A stretch of 64,000 nt of DNA, taken from Spirochaetota bacterium. Its GTDB lineage: Bacteria; Spirochaetota; Spirochaetia; Treponematales; Treponemataceae. A model generated the notes under the pieces. The model did not search any database. It was not told where the DNA came from and saw only the letters and a program-made list of their open reading frames with translations. Position 1 is the stretch's first letter. Every line of letters begins with the position of its first letter. Of this stretch, positions 25,500 through 34,103 are shown in pieces. Both the position numbers and the translations under genes were made by a program. The DNA lies in the NCBI GenBank assembly GCA_023393015.1, contig JAEWMY010000042.1:76350-140349 (forward strand). Direction: 5' to 3'.

Positions 25500-26375
25500 A
25501 TGCCCGAAAAAAAGAAGAGAAAATCCGCGTCGCTCGGCTGTCTGTTTTGGATAGCCGTCATATTGCTCATCCTGGTCCTTTTTTTCTTCAACAAGGCCAA
25601 CATCCGGAAGGTGCTTGAATCGACGAACGCGATCGGGCTATTCAGGAAAACGGACGGCGCGGACGGGGACGTCGGCCCCAAGGCGCCGAAAATTCCGGAG
25701 ATAACGACGGAACCGGACGCGGACGGCGACGGGCAGGCGGACTCGTCCGCGACCGGAACCGGCGACGCCGGAGCCGAGCCGGGTCCGACACGCACCACGG
25801 CGGTCGAGACAAAAACGGAGCCTTCGGCGAAGCCCGCGGCGACGACCGATAAACCCGCGAAGGTGATCCCGAAAGAGCCCGCGAAGGGCGTCGAGCCGGC
25901 CAAATCGTCCGAGGCCAAGAAACCCGCCGAAAAGCCCGCGGAAAAAACCGCGGCGACGAGAAAGGCGACGCTCTTTTTCGTCACGATAGATCCCGACGGG
26001 CGCGTTCTCAGAAAGGAGATCGCGCGCGAACTGCCGCAAACAGACGCACCGCTTTCGGACACGCTCAAGGCCCTGTTCCGGGGAACGAGTTCCGGCGAGG
26101 CGAACAAGGGGCTTCGTTCGCTCATCCCCGAAGGAACGAGGCTCCTCTCGGCGACCGTGAAAGGCGGCGTCGCGACCGTCAACGTGAGCGAGGAATTCCA
26201 GTTCAACCAATTCGGGATCGAGGGGTATATCGGACAGCTCGCGCAGGTGGTCTTCACCGCAACGGCCTTCCCGACCGTGACCTCGGTTCAGTTCCTCATC
26301 GAGGGACAACGCCGCGAATACCTCGGCGCGGAAGGCGTCTGGATAGGCACGCCTCTCGACCGGGGAAAATTCTGA
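25500..26375 (+). CDS. Membrane-anchored GerMN-domain protein
   Basis: The product is 291 residues. One N-terminal transmembrane helix (LGCLFWIAVILLILVLFFFN) is followed by ~130 residues rich in Lys, Pro, Ala, Glu and Asp, a disordered spacer. The GerMN domain occupies the last ~130 residues (LFFVTIDPDGRVLRKEIARE, SLIPEGTRLLSATVKGGVAT, VFTATAFPTVTSVQFLIEGQ). The domain is known from GerM of spore formers, but occurs widely in non-sporulating bacteria as a periplasmic or outer-face module with probable envelope functions. It is divergently transcribed from ptsI. Confidence 0.9.
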   Translation: MPEKKKRKSASLGCLFWIAVILLILVLFFFNKANIRKVLESTNAIGLFRKTDGADGDVGPKAPKIPEITTEPDADGDGQADSSATGTGDAGAEPGPTRTTAVETKTEPSAKPAATTDKPAKVIPKEPAKGVEPAKSSEAKKPAEKPAEKTAATRKATLFFVTIDPDGRVLRKEIARELPQTDAPLSDTLKALFRGTSSGEANKGLRSLIPEGTRLLSATVKGGVATVNVSEEFQFNQFGIEGYIGQLAQVVFTATAFPTVTSVQFLIEGQRREYLGAEGVWIGTPLDRGKF

Positions 26376-26390
26376 CCGAGGGAGCGACCG

Positions 26391-27206
26391 CTACGCCTCG
26401 AGTATCTCGACGCGGGTGACGGAGAGCGCCTTGCGCGTCGTCGTGTCGACGTCGACGAGAAGGCCGCGAAGCGCGCCCGGAACGTCCGGGGTTTCCATGC
26501 GATAGAGAACCTGCGTGATGTTCCGCCTGATCGAGACGGACGGGTCGGAACCGATGACGGACCGCGCGGGCCCGATCATCCCGAGGTCGGTCATGTAGGC
26601 GGTTCCGTTCGCGAGCACGCGTTCGTCCGCGGTTTGCACGTGCGTGTGCGTCCCGACGACGGCCGCGACGACTCCGTCCAGCATGAGGCCGAGCGCTTCC
26701 TTTTCCTGCGCGGATTCCGCGTGAAAATCGACGAGTATGACGGGAGGATTCTCCCCGCCGTTCCAGGCGGCGACGGCGTCGCGGGCCGCGCGAAAGGGGC
26801 AGTCGATCGCGCGCATGTCCTCGCGACCCTGCAGGTTGAGCACGACGATCCTGACGGGGCCGAGCTCGAAGACGGCCGAGCCGCGCCCGGGAAGCCGCTC
26901 GTCGCCGGAAAGATCGGGAAAATTCAGGGGGCGAAGCGCGCCCGGCGAGTTTTCGAGGACGGGCCAATGGTCGCGTTTCTCGAAGGTGTGGTTTCCGCCG
27001 GTAATCGCGTCGGCGCCGGCGGCGAATATAAGCCCGGCGTCCTCCGCCGAAAGGCCGACGCCTCCCGTCGCGTTCTCGCCGTTGATGACGCAAAAGTCGA
27101 CCGACTCTCGCTCAAGAAACGCGGGCAACAGGGCGGAGACGCACCGAAGCCCGACGGGACCGAAGACGTCCCCGCCGAGAAACACCCTCACGGTTTCATT
27201 GCTCAT
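26391..27206 (-). CDS. YmdB-family metallophosphoesterase
   Basis: The product is 271 residues, the family's usual length. YmdB proteins are binuclear metal phosphodiesterases; B. subtilis YmdB hydrolyses 2',3'- and 3',5'-cyclic AMP and influences biofilm decisions. Metal-binding residues are visible in FLGGDVFGPVG, INGENATGGVG, ITGGNHTFEKRD, ILVDFHAESAQEKEALG and VGTHTHVQTADE. The ATG lies 11 bp inside the end of the upstream phosphoesterase gene, so the two form an operon. Confidence 0.93.
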   Translation of the reverse strand: MSNETVRVFLGGDVFGPVGLRCVSALLPAFLERESVDFCVINGENATGGVGLSAEDAGLIFAAGADAITGGNHTFEKRDHWPVLENSPGALRPLNFPDLSGDERLPGRGSAVFELGPVRIVVLNLQGREDMRAIDCPFRAARDAVAAWNGGENPPVILVDFHAESAQEKEALGLMLDGVVAAVVGTHTHVQTADERVLANGTAYMTDLGMIGPARSVIGSDPSVSIRRNITQVLYRMETPDVPGALRGLLVDVDTTTRKALSVTRVEILEA

Positions 27207-27909
27207 CGGTGTACACGGCGGTGCGAAGGCTGTTTACGATGCCGCCTCTCCAGGGAACCCCGCGTTCCTCGAGGGCGCGAACGGTCCGTTCTATGTCGTA
27301 CTCGATCCGGACGACCTCGAGCGAGGCGTCGGGACCCGAGGCGGTGACGATACCGAAGGACGCGCGGTTGTCGCGGTCAAGCGGCTTGCCGAGGCTTCCG
27401 GGATTGAAGATGCGGGCCTTGCGGACGGCCTGGTTTCTGGGCACGTGCGTGTGTCCGCAGACGTACAGGATGCGGGAGGCCGTGTCGATCTTCGTCTCGT
27501 CGAGGGTCTCCTCGTCCGAGCCGTGACGCCCGTGTATCATGTCCACCGTCCAGCCGTCGACGGAAAACCGGTGCCGGACCGTCAGGCTCTTGAGCCACCC
27601 CATATTGTCGGGAGAAAGCTGTTCCCGGGTCCATCGGCAGTGTTTGATCCCCTCGGGGTTGCCGAAGTAGGGATTATGGTCGAGCGCGTGCTCGTTGACG
27701 ATGTAGCGGTCATGGTTGCCGGAGAGGTATATCTTGCCGGGAAAGCCCCGGAGGAGGGTTATCGTCTCCTCGGGAAACGGGCCGAGGTTTACGTAATCAC
27801 CGAGAAAGTATACCGGCTCGCGCGAAAGGCCCCGGCCTTCGAGGTATTCGAAAAAGGCTTCGAGGGCAGGCAGGTTCGCGTGTATATCCGAAGCCAGAAT
27901 GAATTTCAT
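27196..27909 (-). CDS. Calcineurin-like metallophosphoesterase (MJ0936/YfcE type)
   Basis: The product is 237 residues. Motifs of the calcineurin-like fold are present: FILASDIHANLPALEAF, FLGDYVNLGPFP, LSGNHDRYI, MIHGRHGSDE and VCGHTHVPR. Relatives hydrolyse phosphodiesters or phosphoproteins; the substrate here cannot be predicted. It is the first gene of a two-gene run with the YmdB homologue, which suggests a shared nucleotide-phosphate function. The promoter gives a leader of only 2-3 nt. Confidence 0.92.
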   Translation of the reverse strand: MKFILASDIHANLPALEAFFEYLEGRGLSREPVYFLGDYVNLGPFPEETITLLRGFPGKIYLSGNHDRYIVNEHALDHNPYFGNPEGIKHCRWTREQLSPDNMGWLKSLTVRHRFSVDGWTVDMIHGRHGSDEETLDETKIDTASRILYVCGHTHVPRNQAVRKARIFNPGSLGKPLDRDNRASFGIVTASGPDASLEVVRIEYDIERTVRALEERGVPWRGGIVNSLRTAVYTDEQ

Positions 27910-27918
27910 CTGGGAGCA

Positions 27919-27947
27919 ACTATATCCCGTTTGCGAAACGTTTTCAA
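27919..27947 (-). promoter_or_regulatory. Promoter of the phosphoesterase pair, near-leaderless
   Basis: TTGAAA (27947-27942), a 17-bp spacer and TATAGT (27924-27919), ending 9 nt before ATG 27909. Confidence 0.65.
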
Positions 27948-27968
27948 TCGAGCGACGCGCCGGCGCCC

Positions 27969-27997
27969 TTGCCCTCTGCCCCGGCGGCCGCTATAGT
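27969..27997 (+). promoter_or_regulatory. Promoter of the ABC importer operon, leaderless
   Basis: TTGCCC (27969-27974), a 17-bp spacer and TATAGT (27992-27997), ending 6 nt before ATG 28004. There is no room for a cobalamin riboswitch between promoter and gene. Confidence 0.6.
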
Positions 27998-28003
27998 GGC
28001 CGT

Positions 28004-28930
28004 ATGTTCCCCGTACGACGCGCCGCGGCCGCCCTGATCGCCGCATCTTCGCTCCTTCTCGGGTCAGCCTGCGCGCGTTCCGCGGCCGGTGGCGGCGATC
28101 GCGCCGCCCGCGCCGGGGCCGAAGCCGCGTCCGCGGAACGGCCGGCGCGTATCGTCTCGCTCGCGCCGGCGACCACGGCGATCCTCGTCGAGATCGGCAT
28201 GGCAGACCGACTCGTCGCGGTCGACACCTGGTCGCGCCTTCCCGATTCCGCGCGCGACGTACCCCGTCTCGACATGATACGGCCGGACGCCGAGCTCCTC
28301 CTCGCGCTCGGGCCCGACGTCGTTTTCGCCTCGTCCATGACCAAGGAGGGTCTGGGCCGCGATCCCTTCGCCCCGCTCTCCAAATCGGGCGTCAGGGTGG
28401 AATACATACCGACGAGCGGAACGATCCGGGACATCGAGGAGGACGTCCTCCGCGTCGCCGGGGCGGTCGGCGAGCCGGAGAAAGGCGAGGAGATAGTCCG
28501 GCGCATGCGACGGGAGATCGGGGAAATCAGGAGTATCTGCGCCGCGATCCCCGAGGACCGAAAGCCGATCGTCGTCTTCGAGATCGCGCCGGCTCCGTCG
28601 GTCTACAGCTTCGGAAGCGGCGTCTACCTCGACGAGATGCTCGCGGCGGCGGGCGCGCGGAACGCCTTCGCGAAAGAGCGCGGCTGGCTCGCGACCGGCG
28701 CGGAGGCGATCGTGACCGCGAACCCCGACGTGATCCTGACCAACGTGGACTACCTCGACGACCCGGTCGCCGAGATTCTCTCGCGGCCCGCGTGGTCCGC
28801 GGTGAACGCCGTCAAGAACGGGCGCGTGTACCGAATCGACAACGAGTCAAGTTCCCAGCCGGCTCCCGCCGTCTCCCGCGCCCTCGCCGAGATCGCGCGC
28901 GCCTGCCATCCGGAGCTTTTCGATGAATGA
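28004..28930 (+). CDS. Iron-complex/cobalamin-type ABC transporter solute-binding lipoprotein
   Basis: The product is 308 residues with signal peptide and probable lipobox (LLGSAC). The helical-backbone binding fold (class III) is clear: RIVSLAPATTAILVEIGMAD, VPRLDMIRPDAELLLALGPD, YLDEMLAAAGARNAFAKERG and AVKNGRVYRID. Such proteins bind Fe-siderophores, haem or vitamin B12 and deliver them to a FecCD/BtuC permease, here encoded directly downstream with an 8-bp overlap. The substrate cannot be settled from sequence. ATG 28004 was chosen for the signal peptide and the promoter. Confidence 0.93.
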   Translation: MFPVRRAAAALIAASSLLLGSACARSAAGGGDRAARAGAEAASAERPARIVSLAPATTAILVEIGMADRLVAVDTWSRLPDSARDVPRLDMIRPDAELLLALGPDVVFASSMTKEGLGRDPFAPLSKSGVRVEYIPTSGTIRDIEEDVLRVAGAVGEPEKGEEIVRRMRREIGEIRSICAAIPEDRKPIVVFEIAPAPSVYSFGSGVYLDEMLAAAGARNAFAKERGWLATGAEAIVTANPDVILTNVDYLDDPVAEILSRPAWSAVNAVKNGRVYRIDNESSSQPAPAVSRALAEIARACHPELFDE

Positions 28931-30011
28931 CGCCGCCCGAAAGCGCATCGCGCTCGCCTGCGCCATGGCGTTATCGATCGCGTCCGTGCTTGTCGCCGTC
29001 GGCGCGGGATCGACGTTTATCGGCCCGAAGGACGTGGTGACGACCCTTTTCCGCGCGGCATTCCCCGGCCCCGCGACCGCCGGGCGAACGGCCGCGACAA
29101 CGCTCGCCGAGTCGATCGTCCTCGATTTGCGCCTGCCGCGCGTCCTGCTCGCCTTCGCGGCCGGCGCCGCCTTCTCGGTATGCGGCGCGATCATGCAGTC
29201 CGTTCTCCGCAATCCGCTCGCCTCGCCGTTCACCCTCGGCGTCTCCTCGGGGGCCTCCCTCGGGGCGGGGACGGTCATCCTCTTCGGCTCGGGTCTCGCG
29301 GCGGGAGCCGCTGGGGCCGCGGGGATCCCGGGAATCTCGGGAGCCGCCTCTCTCGCGTACGTCCCGCTCGCGGGTTTCCTCGCGAGCCTCGCGACGATCG
29401 CCCTGCTCCTCAGGCTCTCGCGCGCCGTCGATCCGTCCCTCGAGGGAACGACGGTCATCCTCGCGGGAATGGTCCTGTCGCTCTTCCTGAACGCGGCGCT
29501 CTCGCTCCTGTCGGCGCTGTCGAAGGGACCGATCAACCGACTTGTCGCGTGGCAGATGGGCAGTTTCGCCCTCAAGGGCTGGCCGCCGCTCGCCGTCGTC
29601 TCGGCGGTCGCGGTCGTCGGATGCGCCGCGGCCTTCGCCTTCCGGCGCGAGCTCGACATACTCTCCTTCGGCGACGACGCCGCCTTTCCGATGGGGGTGG
29701 ACGCATCGCGCGCGCGCGCGATCCTCACCGCGGTCGCCTCGCTCGTGACCGGCGCCGTCGTCTCGTTTACCGGCGTGATCGGCTTCGTCGACATCGCCGT
29801 CCCGCATCTCGCCCGCCGCGTCGCGGGTCCCTCGCACGCGACCCTCGTTCCCCTTTCGGCGCTGCTCGGCGGCTCGCTCATGACGATCGCCGACCTCGTC
29901 GCCCGCGTCGCGATCCCGCCGCTCGACCTTCCCGTCGGCGCGGTGACCGCGGCCCTCGGCGCGCCGTTTTTCGCGTACGTCTTCCTCGCGTCCCGGAGGG
30001 GACGATCGTGA
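28923..30011 (+). CDS. FecCD/BtuC-family ABC transporter permease
   Basis: The product is 362 residues with about ten transmembrane helices. Family marks are LRLPRVLLAFAAGAAFSVCG, QSVLRNPLASPFTLGVSSGA, GTTVILAGMVLSLF and the cytoplasmic coupling region FVDIAVPHLARRVAGPSHAT. It forms the membrane channel for the iron-complex or cobalamin importer. The ATG overlaps the binding-protein gene by 8 bp and its stop overlaps the ATPase start (GTGA), so the three genes are made together. Confidence 0.95.
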   Translation: MNDAARKRIALACAMALSIASVLVAVGAGSTFIGPKDVVTTLFRAAFPGPATAGRTAATTLAESIVLDLRLPRVLLAFAAGAAFSVCGAIMQSVLRNPLASPFTLGVSSGASLGAGTVILFGSGLAAGAAGAAGIPGISGAASLAYVPLAGFLASLATIALLLRLSRAVDPSLEGTTVILAGMVLSLFLNAALSLLSALSKGPINRLVAWQMGSFALKGWPPLAVVSAVAVVGCAAAFAFRRELDILSFGDDAAFPMGVDASRARAILTAVASLVTGAVVSFTGVIGFVDIAVPHLARRVAGPSHATLVPLSALLGGSLMTIADLVARVAIPPLDLPVGAVTAALGAPFFAYVFLASRRGRS

Positions 30012-30796
30012 CCGGCGCCCTCCTTTCGGCGAAATCGCTCCGCGCGGGCTACGGCGCGCGCGAGGTCCTGCGCGGCGTCTCCCTCGATCTCCGCTCCGGC
30101 GAGCGCCTTTCGGTAATCGGGCCGAACGGGTGCGGCAAGACGACACTCCTTCGCGCCCTCGCGGGCGTCCTGCCCTACCGCGGGAGCGTAACCCTCCGCG
30201 ACGGACGCGAGCTTTCCTCGCTCGGCAGAAAGGAAGCCGCGCGCGAAGTCGCCTTCCTTTCGCAGATAAGTCCCGGGTATCCCGAGTTCACCGTGCGGGA
30301 AACGGTCGCGATGGGCCGCTACGCGCGCGCCGCGGGGGGAATCTTCGGAAGCGCGTCGTCTTCGGACGACGAGGCCGTGAGGCGCGCCCTTGCGAACGCG
30401 GGTCTCGAGGGCGTTTCCGGCGAGACGCTTTCGCGTCTTTCGGGCGGCCAGCTTCAGCGGGTATTCCTCGCGCGCGCCCTCGCGCAGGAAGCGGGAATCC
30501 TCCTCCTCGACGAGCCGACGAACCACCTGGACCTGGCCTTCCAGATCGAGTTGCTCGATCTCGTCGCCTCGCAAGTCGCCTCGGGCGCGATCCTCGGCGC
30601 GATCGGCGTCTTTCACGACCTCGTACTCGCCGCGCGGTTTTCCGACCGCCAGATACTCCTCGACAAAGGGGAGATTCGCGCGGAGGGGAGCCCCGCCGAG
30701 GTGCTCGCCGGCCCGGAAATCGGGCGGGCGTACGGAATCGACGTGCGCGGGGCCGTCGGCAATCTTTTACAAACGGGCCGAAATCTGTTATCCTGA
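30008..30796 (+). CDS. ATPase of the iron-complex/cobalamin-type ABC importer
   Basis: The product is 262 residues. Walker A is GPNGCGKTT, the Q-loop region FLSQISPGYPEFTVRETVAM, the signature LSGGQLQRVFLARALAQ, Walker B ILLLDEPTNHLDL, and the switch His is in GVFHDL. The start is GTG 30008 in a GTGA overlap with the permease stop. The same frame is open far upstream inside the permease gene, but that part is an artefact of composition. Confidence 0.95.
   Translation: MTGALLSAKSLRAGYGAREVLRGVSLDLRSGERLSVIGPNGCGKTTLLRALAGVLPYRGSVTLRDGRELSSLGRKEAAREVAFLSQISPGYPEFTVRETVAMGRYARAAGGIFGSASSSDDEAVRRALANAGLEGVSGETLSRLSGGQLQRVFLARALAQEAGILLLDEPTNHLDLAFQIELLDLVASQVASGAILGAIGVFHDLVLAARFSDRQILLDKGEIRAEGSPAEVLAGPEIGRAYGIDVRGAVGNLLQTGRNLLS
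30766..30794 (+). promoter_or_regulatory. Internal promoter before the carbonic-anhydrase-like gene, leaderless
   Basis: TTTACA (30766-30771), a 17-bp spacer and TATCCT (30789-30794), ending 6 nt before ATG 30801. It lies inside the end of the ATPase gene. Confidence 0.55.
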
Positions 30797-30800
30797 GCCC

Positions 30801-31328
30801 ATGGTACACCGAATACGACACGACATTCCCGTAATCCATCCGTCGGCCTTCGTGGCGCACAGCTCCGAAGTCGCCGGACGCGTCGAGCTCGGCGAAGGCT
30901 CATCCGTATGGTTCTTCGCGACCGTCCGCGGGGACATCGCCCCCATACACATCGGCAAGAACTCGAACGTCCAGGACGGCGCCGTCATCCACTGCGACGA
31001 AGGCGTGCCGTGCGTGATCGGCGAGGGCGTCACCGTCGGACACCGCGCGGTCGTCCATTCGGCGACGATCGGAAACCACAGCCTCGTCGGCATGGGTTCG
31101 GTCATCCTCGGGGGCGCCGTAATCGGCGAGGAATCCGTGGTGGGGGCGGGAGCCCTCGTGACCGGGGGGAAGAAGTTCCCGCCGCGCTCGCTGATCCTCG
31201 GCTCGCCCGCGAAGGCCGTCCGCACGCTCACCGACGAGGAAGTCGCCAAGAACCGGCGCATAGCCGAGCACTACCGCGCGTCGGCGTCCACCGCCGAGGC
31301 CGATTACCAGGACGCGGAAACCGTATGA
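30801..31328 (+). CDS. Gamma-carbonic-anhydrase-like hexapeptide-repeat protein
   Basis: The product is 175 residues and forms a left-handed beta helix, seen as repeated hexapeptides: GEGSSVWFFATVRGDIAPIH, IGKNSNVQDGAVIHCD, VTVGHRAVVHSATIGNHSLV and SVVGAGALVT. The three metal-ligand histidines of the gamma class can be placed in VIHCD, VGHRAVVHSA and GNHS. Many bacterial members (YrdA/PaaY type) bind zinc but have uncertain activity. ATG 30801 gives the usual short N-terminus. The gene begins a four-gene run with overlapping start and stop codons. Confidence 0.92.
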   Translation: MVHRIRHDIPVIHPSAFVAHSSEVAGRVELGEGSSVWFFATVRGDIAPIHIGKNSNVQDGAVIHCDEGVPCVIGEGVTVGHRAVVHSATIGNHSLVGMGSVILGGAVIGEESVVGAGALVTGGKKFPPRSLILGSPAKAVRTLTDEEVAKNRRIAEHYRASASTAEADYQDAETV

Positions 31329-31663
31329 CCGTCGCCGAGATCGTCGAGGCCCTTCCCGCCCACGTCGTGCACGGCGAGGGCGGATACCGCGACCTTTCTG
31401 TCGATCGGGTCATAGCCGGAGACCTCATGAGCGACATCCTCGTATCCGTCGAGAGCGACACGCTCCTCGTCACGAGCCTCGCGACCGAACAGGCCGTCAG
31501 AAGCGCCGACATCGTCGGCATCCCGATAATCCTCCTCGTAAACGACAAACTGCCGCTTCCCGCGATGAGGGACCTCGCGCGCGAATGCGGCATAACCCTG
31601 CTCGCCACCCCGATGCCCATGTTCGAGTCCTGCGCCGCCCTCGGCGCGCTTTTGAGGGCGTAA
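31325..31663 (+). CDS. DRTGG-domain protein
   Basis: The product is 112 residues and is made of one DRTGG-type domain (DRVIAGDLMSDILVSVESDT, then VGIPIILLVNDKLPLPAMRD). The domain takes its name from a motif in larger proteins with CBS domains or phosphotransacetylases; its function is unknown. The ATG overlaps the upstream stop in ATGA, and its stop overlaps the next start (TAATG). A related 110-residue protein is encoded at 38191-38523. Confidence 0.88.
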   Translation: MTVAEIVEALPAHVVHGEGGYRDLSVDRVIAGDLMSDILVSVESDTLLVTSLATEQAVRSADIVGIPIILLVNDKLPLPAMRDLARECGITLLATPMPMFESCAALGALLRA

Positions 31664-33015
31664 TGCCGAGGAACAAGGTAGATCCCGCCGAGATCGCCCG
31701 CGAGATCGCCGGGCTCCCCCCCGCGTGCGTCCTGGGTCGTCTCGCGTCCGGCGCGCTTTCCGCCCCGCGCGGGAAAGAAACCGTCTCGCCGAAAATTCTT
31801 GTTCGCCGCGTCTCCTCGGGTGAACGCGAAACCTATCAAATCGAACGGTTCGAGGGTCAAAAGGCGTTTCACCGCAACGCGGGTCCCGAGGAACTCGCCT
31901 CCGAGCTCGCCTCGCTCCTCGGCTCCGCGTACTCGCGCGCCGAGTTCGCGATGGAGGGCGGGACGATCCGCGTGCTCGCGAACCGCAGGGGGGAATTGTC
32001 CGTACGACGCGCCGGCTCTACCCGCGCGGGAACCGCGCCCGTCGACGTACCGCCGTCGCACGACCGCGCGAAGTCGCGCCTCCTTCCCGAAGGCGAGCCG
32101 GTTCCCTTTCTCGTCGATCTCGGCGTCATGACGGCGGAGGGCCGCGTCGTTAAGCCGATGTACGCGAAATACCGGCAGATAAACCGATTTCTCGAATTCG
32201 TTTCAGACGTGCTTCCCGACCTCGAGCGCGCGGCCGCGGGCAGGCCGCTCGAGATAATAGATTTCGGCTGCGGGAAGTCGTATCTCACCTTCGCCCTGCA
32301 CCACTACCTCGCGAAGGTTTGCGGCCTCAGGGTCAACGTGACCGGTCTCGATCTCAAGGACGACGTGATCGAGCGCTGTTCCGCCCTCGCCTCGCGGCTC
32401 GGATGCGGGGGGTTGCGCTTTCTCCGCGGCGACATCGCGGGTTTCTCGCCCGACGCGCGGCCCGACCTCGTCGTAAGCCTGCACGCCTGCGACACGGCCA
32501 CCGACGCCGCGCTCGCGCGGGCCGTACGCTGGAAGACGCCCGTCATCCTCGCCGTTCCCTGCTGTCAGCACGAACTCAATACGGCGCTCTCGACGAGACC
32601 CGCGTCCCGGCCGGGCGAGGTCTCCGGAGCCGAGGCGGAACGGGGCTCGTCGGACGGCCTTCACCCCGCGCTACGGCACGGAATCCTCCGAGAGCGCGTA
32701 TCCGCGCTCTTTACCGACGCGATACGCGCCGAGGCCCTCGAGGCGTCGGGCTATCGCGTGCAAATCCTCGAGTTCATCGACATGGAGCACACGCCGAAAA
32801 ACCTGCTGATCCGTGCGGTTCGCCAAAGCTCACCGGCGGTTCGCCAAGGCTCGCCGCAGGCTAGCGACGGTTCGTCGCAAAATCCCGACGCGGCGTTCCC
32901 GACGAAGCTCGAACGCTACCTGGGCGTCGAGCTCGCGCTCTCGAGGGAACTGTCGAGGAGCCTTTCGAAAGGGATGTCCGGCGCGGTTCAGGACTCCGAC
33001 GGGGGAACCGACTGA
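31663..33015 (+). CDS. SAM-dependent methyltransferase of the Methyltransf_13 type
   Basis: The product is 450 residues. An N-terminal region of ~180 residues precedes the SAM fold: LEIIDFGCGKSYLTFALHHY, TGLDLKDDVIERC and DLVVSLHACDTATDAALARA, then the family hallmark AVPCCQHELN and the late EFIDMEHTPKNLLIRAV. Eukaryotic relatives include METTL25-like proteins; bacterial substrates are unknown. ATG 31663 overlaps the previous stop and follows GAGGG. Two 21-bp near-identical repeats at 32815-32856 code for part of a Ser/Gln-rich linker before the C-terminal helix. Confidence 0.88.
   Translation: MPRNKVDPAEIAREIAGLPPACVLGRLASGALSAPRGKETVSPKILVRRVSSGERETYQIERFEGQKAFHRNAGPEELASELASLLGSAYSRAEFAMEGGTIRVLANRRGELSVRRAGSTRAGTAPVDVPPSHDRAKSRLLPEGEPVPFLVDLGVMTAEGRVVKPMYAKYRQINRFLEFVSDVLPDLERAAAGRPLEIIDFGCGKSYLTFALHHYLAKVCGLRVNVTGLDLKDDVIERCSALASRLGCGGLRFLRGDIAGFSPDARPDLVVSLHACDTATDAALARAVRWKTPVILAVPCCQHELNTALSTRPASRPGEVSGAEAERGSSDGLHPALRHGILRERVSALFTDAIRAEALEASGYRVQILEFIDMEHTPKNLLIRAVRQSSPAVRQGSPQASDGSSQNPDAAFPTKLERYLGVELALSRELSRSLSKGMSGAVQDSDGGTD
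32815..32856. repeat. Two tandem 21-bp units in the methyltransferase gene
   Basis: 32815-32835 and 32836-32856 differ at two bases, and a weaker third copy follows. They encode a low-complexity linker and keep the frame. Confidence 0.8.
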
Positions 33016-34103
33016 TGGCCCGGGTACTCGTCGGTATGAGCGGCGGCGTCGACAGCGCCGTCGCGGCCAAGGTCCTCATCGACGCCGGGCACGAGGTGAC
33101 CGGAGTGACGCTCTCGCTCGTGCCGTCCATCGACGCGATACGCGACGCCTCGGGCGGTACGTCCAGAACCTGCTGTTCCCTCGAGGACGTTCAGGCCGCG
33201 CGGGAAACATGCTACCGTCTCGGAATCGAGCATTTCGTCTTCAACTTCCGCGACGCCTTCGTCGAGGGCGTCATGCGCCCGTTCGTCGACTCATACCTGG
33301 CCGGAGAGACGCCGAACCCCTGCGTCGAGTGCAACCGCCTCGTCAAGTTCGGGAAGCTCGTCGAGCGCGCCCGCCTCCTCGGGTACGACTTCCTCGCCAC
33401 CGGCCACTACGCCCGCGTTTCGCGGTCGGATAACGGCCGCTACCTCCTCAGGCGCGGCGCGGACGCGGCGAAGGACCAGAGCTACGTTCTCTATACCCTC
33501 ACGCAGGACCAGCTTTCGATGACGATGTTTCCCCTCGGGGAGATGACGAAGGCGGAAGTACGGGAAATCGCCGCGCGCGCGGGATTCGCGAGCGCGAACA
33601 AGCCCGAGAGCCAGGACATCTGCTTCGTTCCCGACGGCGACTACGCGGGCTTTATCGAACGCTTCGCGCCGGGCGCCGTTCGCCCCGGCGACTTCGTCGA
33701 TCTCGCGGGAAACGCCGTCGGGCGGCACCGCGGCGTCGTCCGCTACACGATCGGCCAGCGGCGCGGCATCGCGGTCGCCTTCGGGAAGCCGACCTACGTG
33801 GTGGGTAAGGACGCGGCGGCCAACACGGTAACGCTCGGATCCGACCCGGACCTCCGCGCGAAACGGGTACTGGCGCGCGAGGTCAATCTCGTTTCCGTCG
33901 AACGTCTCGAGAGCCCGACGCGCGTCACGGCGAAAATCCGCTACAACCAGACGGACCGGGGCGCGGTAATAACCACGACGGACGACGGCGGTATACTGGC
34001 GGAATTCGACGAGGCCCAGCGCGCGGTGGCGCCGGGACAGTCGATCGTGTTCTACGACGGGGATATCGTCGTGGGCGGCGGGATTATCTCGGGTACTGCC
34101 TAG
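33015..34103 (+). CDS. mnmA: tRNA-specific 2-thiouridylase MnmA
   Basis: The product is 362 residues. MnmA activates U34 of tRNA for Lys, Glu and Gln with ATP and inserts sulfur from a persulfide relay. The PP-loop VLVGMSGGVDSAVAAKVLID, the catalytic Cys in NPCVECNRLVKFG and the second catalytic Cys in SQDICFVPDG are present, as are TGHYARV and YTIGQRRGIAVAFGKPTYV. The start overlaps the methyltransferase stop by one base. The 3' end overlaps the convergent chemoreceptor gene by four bases. Confidence 0.97.
   Translation: MARVLVGMSGGVDSAVAAKVLIDAGHEVTGVTLSLVPSIDAIRDASGGTSRTCCSLEDVQAARETCYRLGIEHFVFNFRDAFVEGVMRPFVDSYLAGETPNPCVECNRLVKFGKLVERARLLGYDFLATGHYARVSRSDNGRYLLRRGADAAKDQSYVLYTLTQDQLSMTMFPLGEMTKAEVREIAARAGFASANKPESQDICFVPDGDYAGFIERFAPGAVRPGDFVDLAGNAVGRHRGVVRYTIGQRRGIAVAFGKPTYVVGKDAAANTVTLGSDPDLRAKRVLAREVNLVSVERLESPTRVTAKIRYNQTDRGAVITTTDDGGILAEFDEAQRAVAPGQSIVFYDGDIVVGGGIISGTA

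Noticed and set aside
28847..30616. Open frame of 589 codons opposite the ABC importer genes
   Set aside because: The permease and ATPase on the plus strand have all family motifs; the antisense product is Arg/Ala/Glu-rich without domains.
28004..30796. Cobalamin riboswitch before the importer operon
   Set aside because: The promoter ends 6 nt before the first start codon, so there is no leader to hold one.
30390..30800. Upstream extension of the carbonic-anhydrase-like protein
   Set aside because: The extension is antisense-like Arg/Ser-rich sequence inside the ATPase gene; ATG 30801 has its own promoter and gives the family's normal length.
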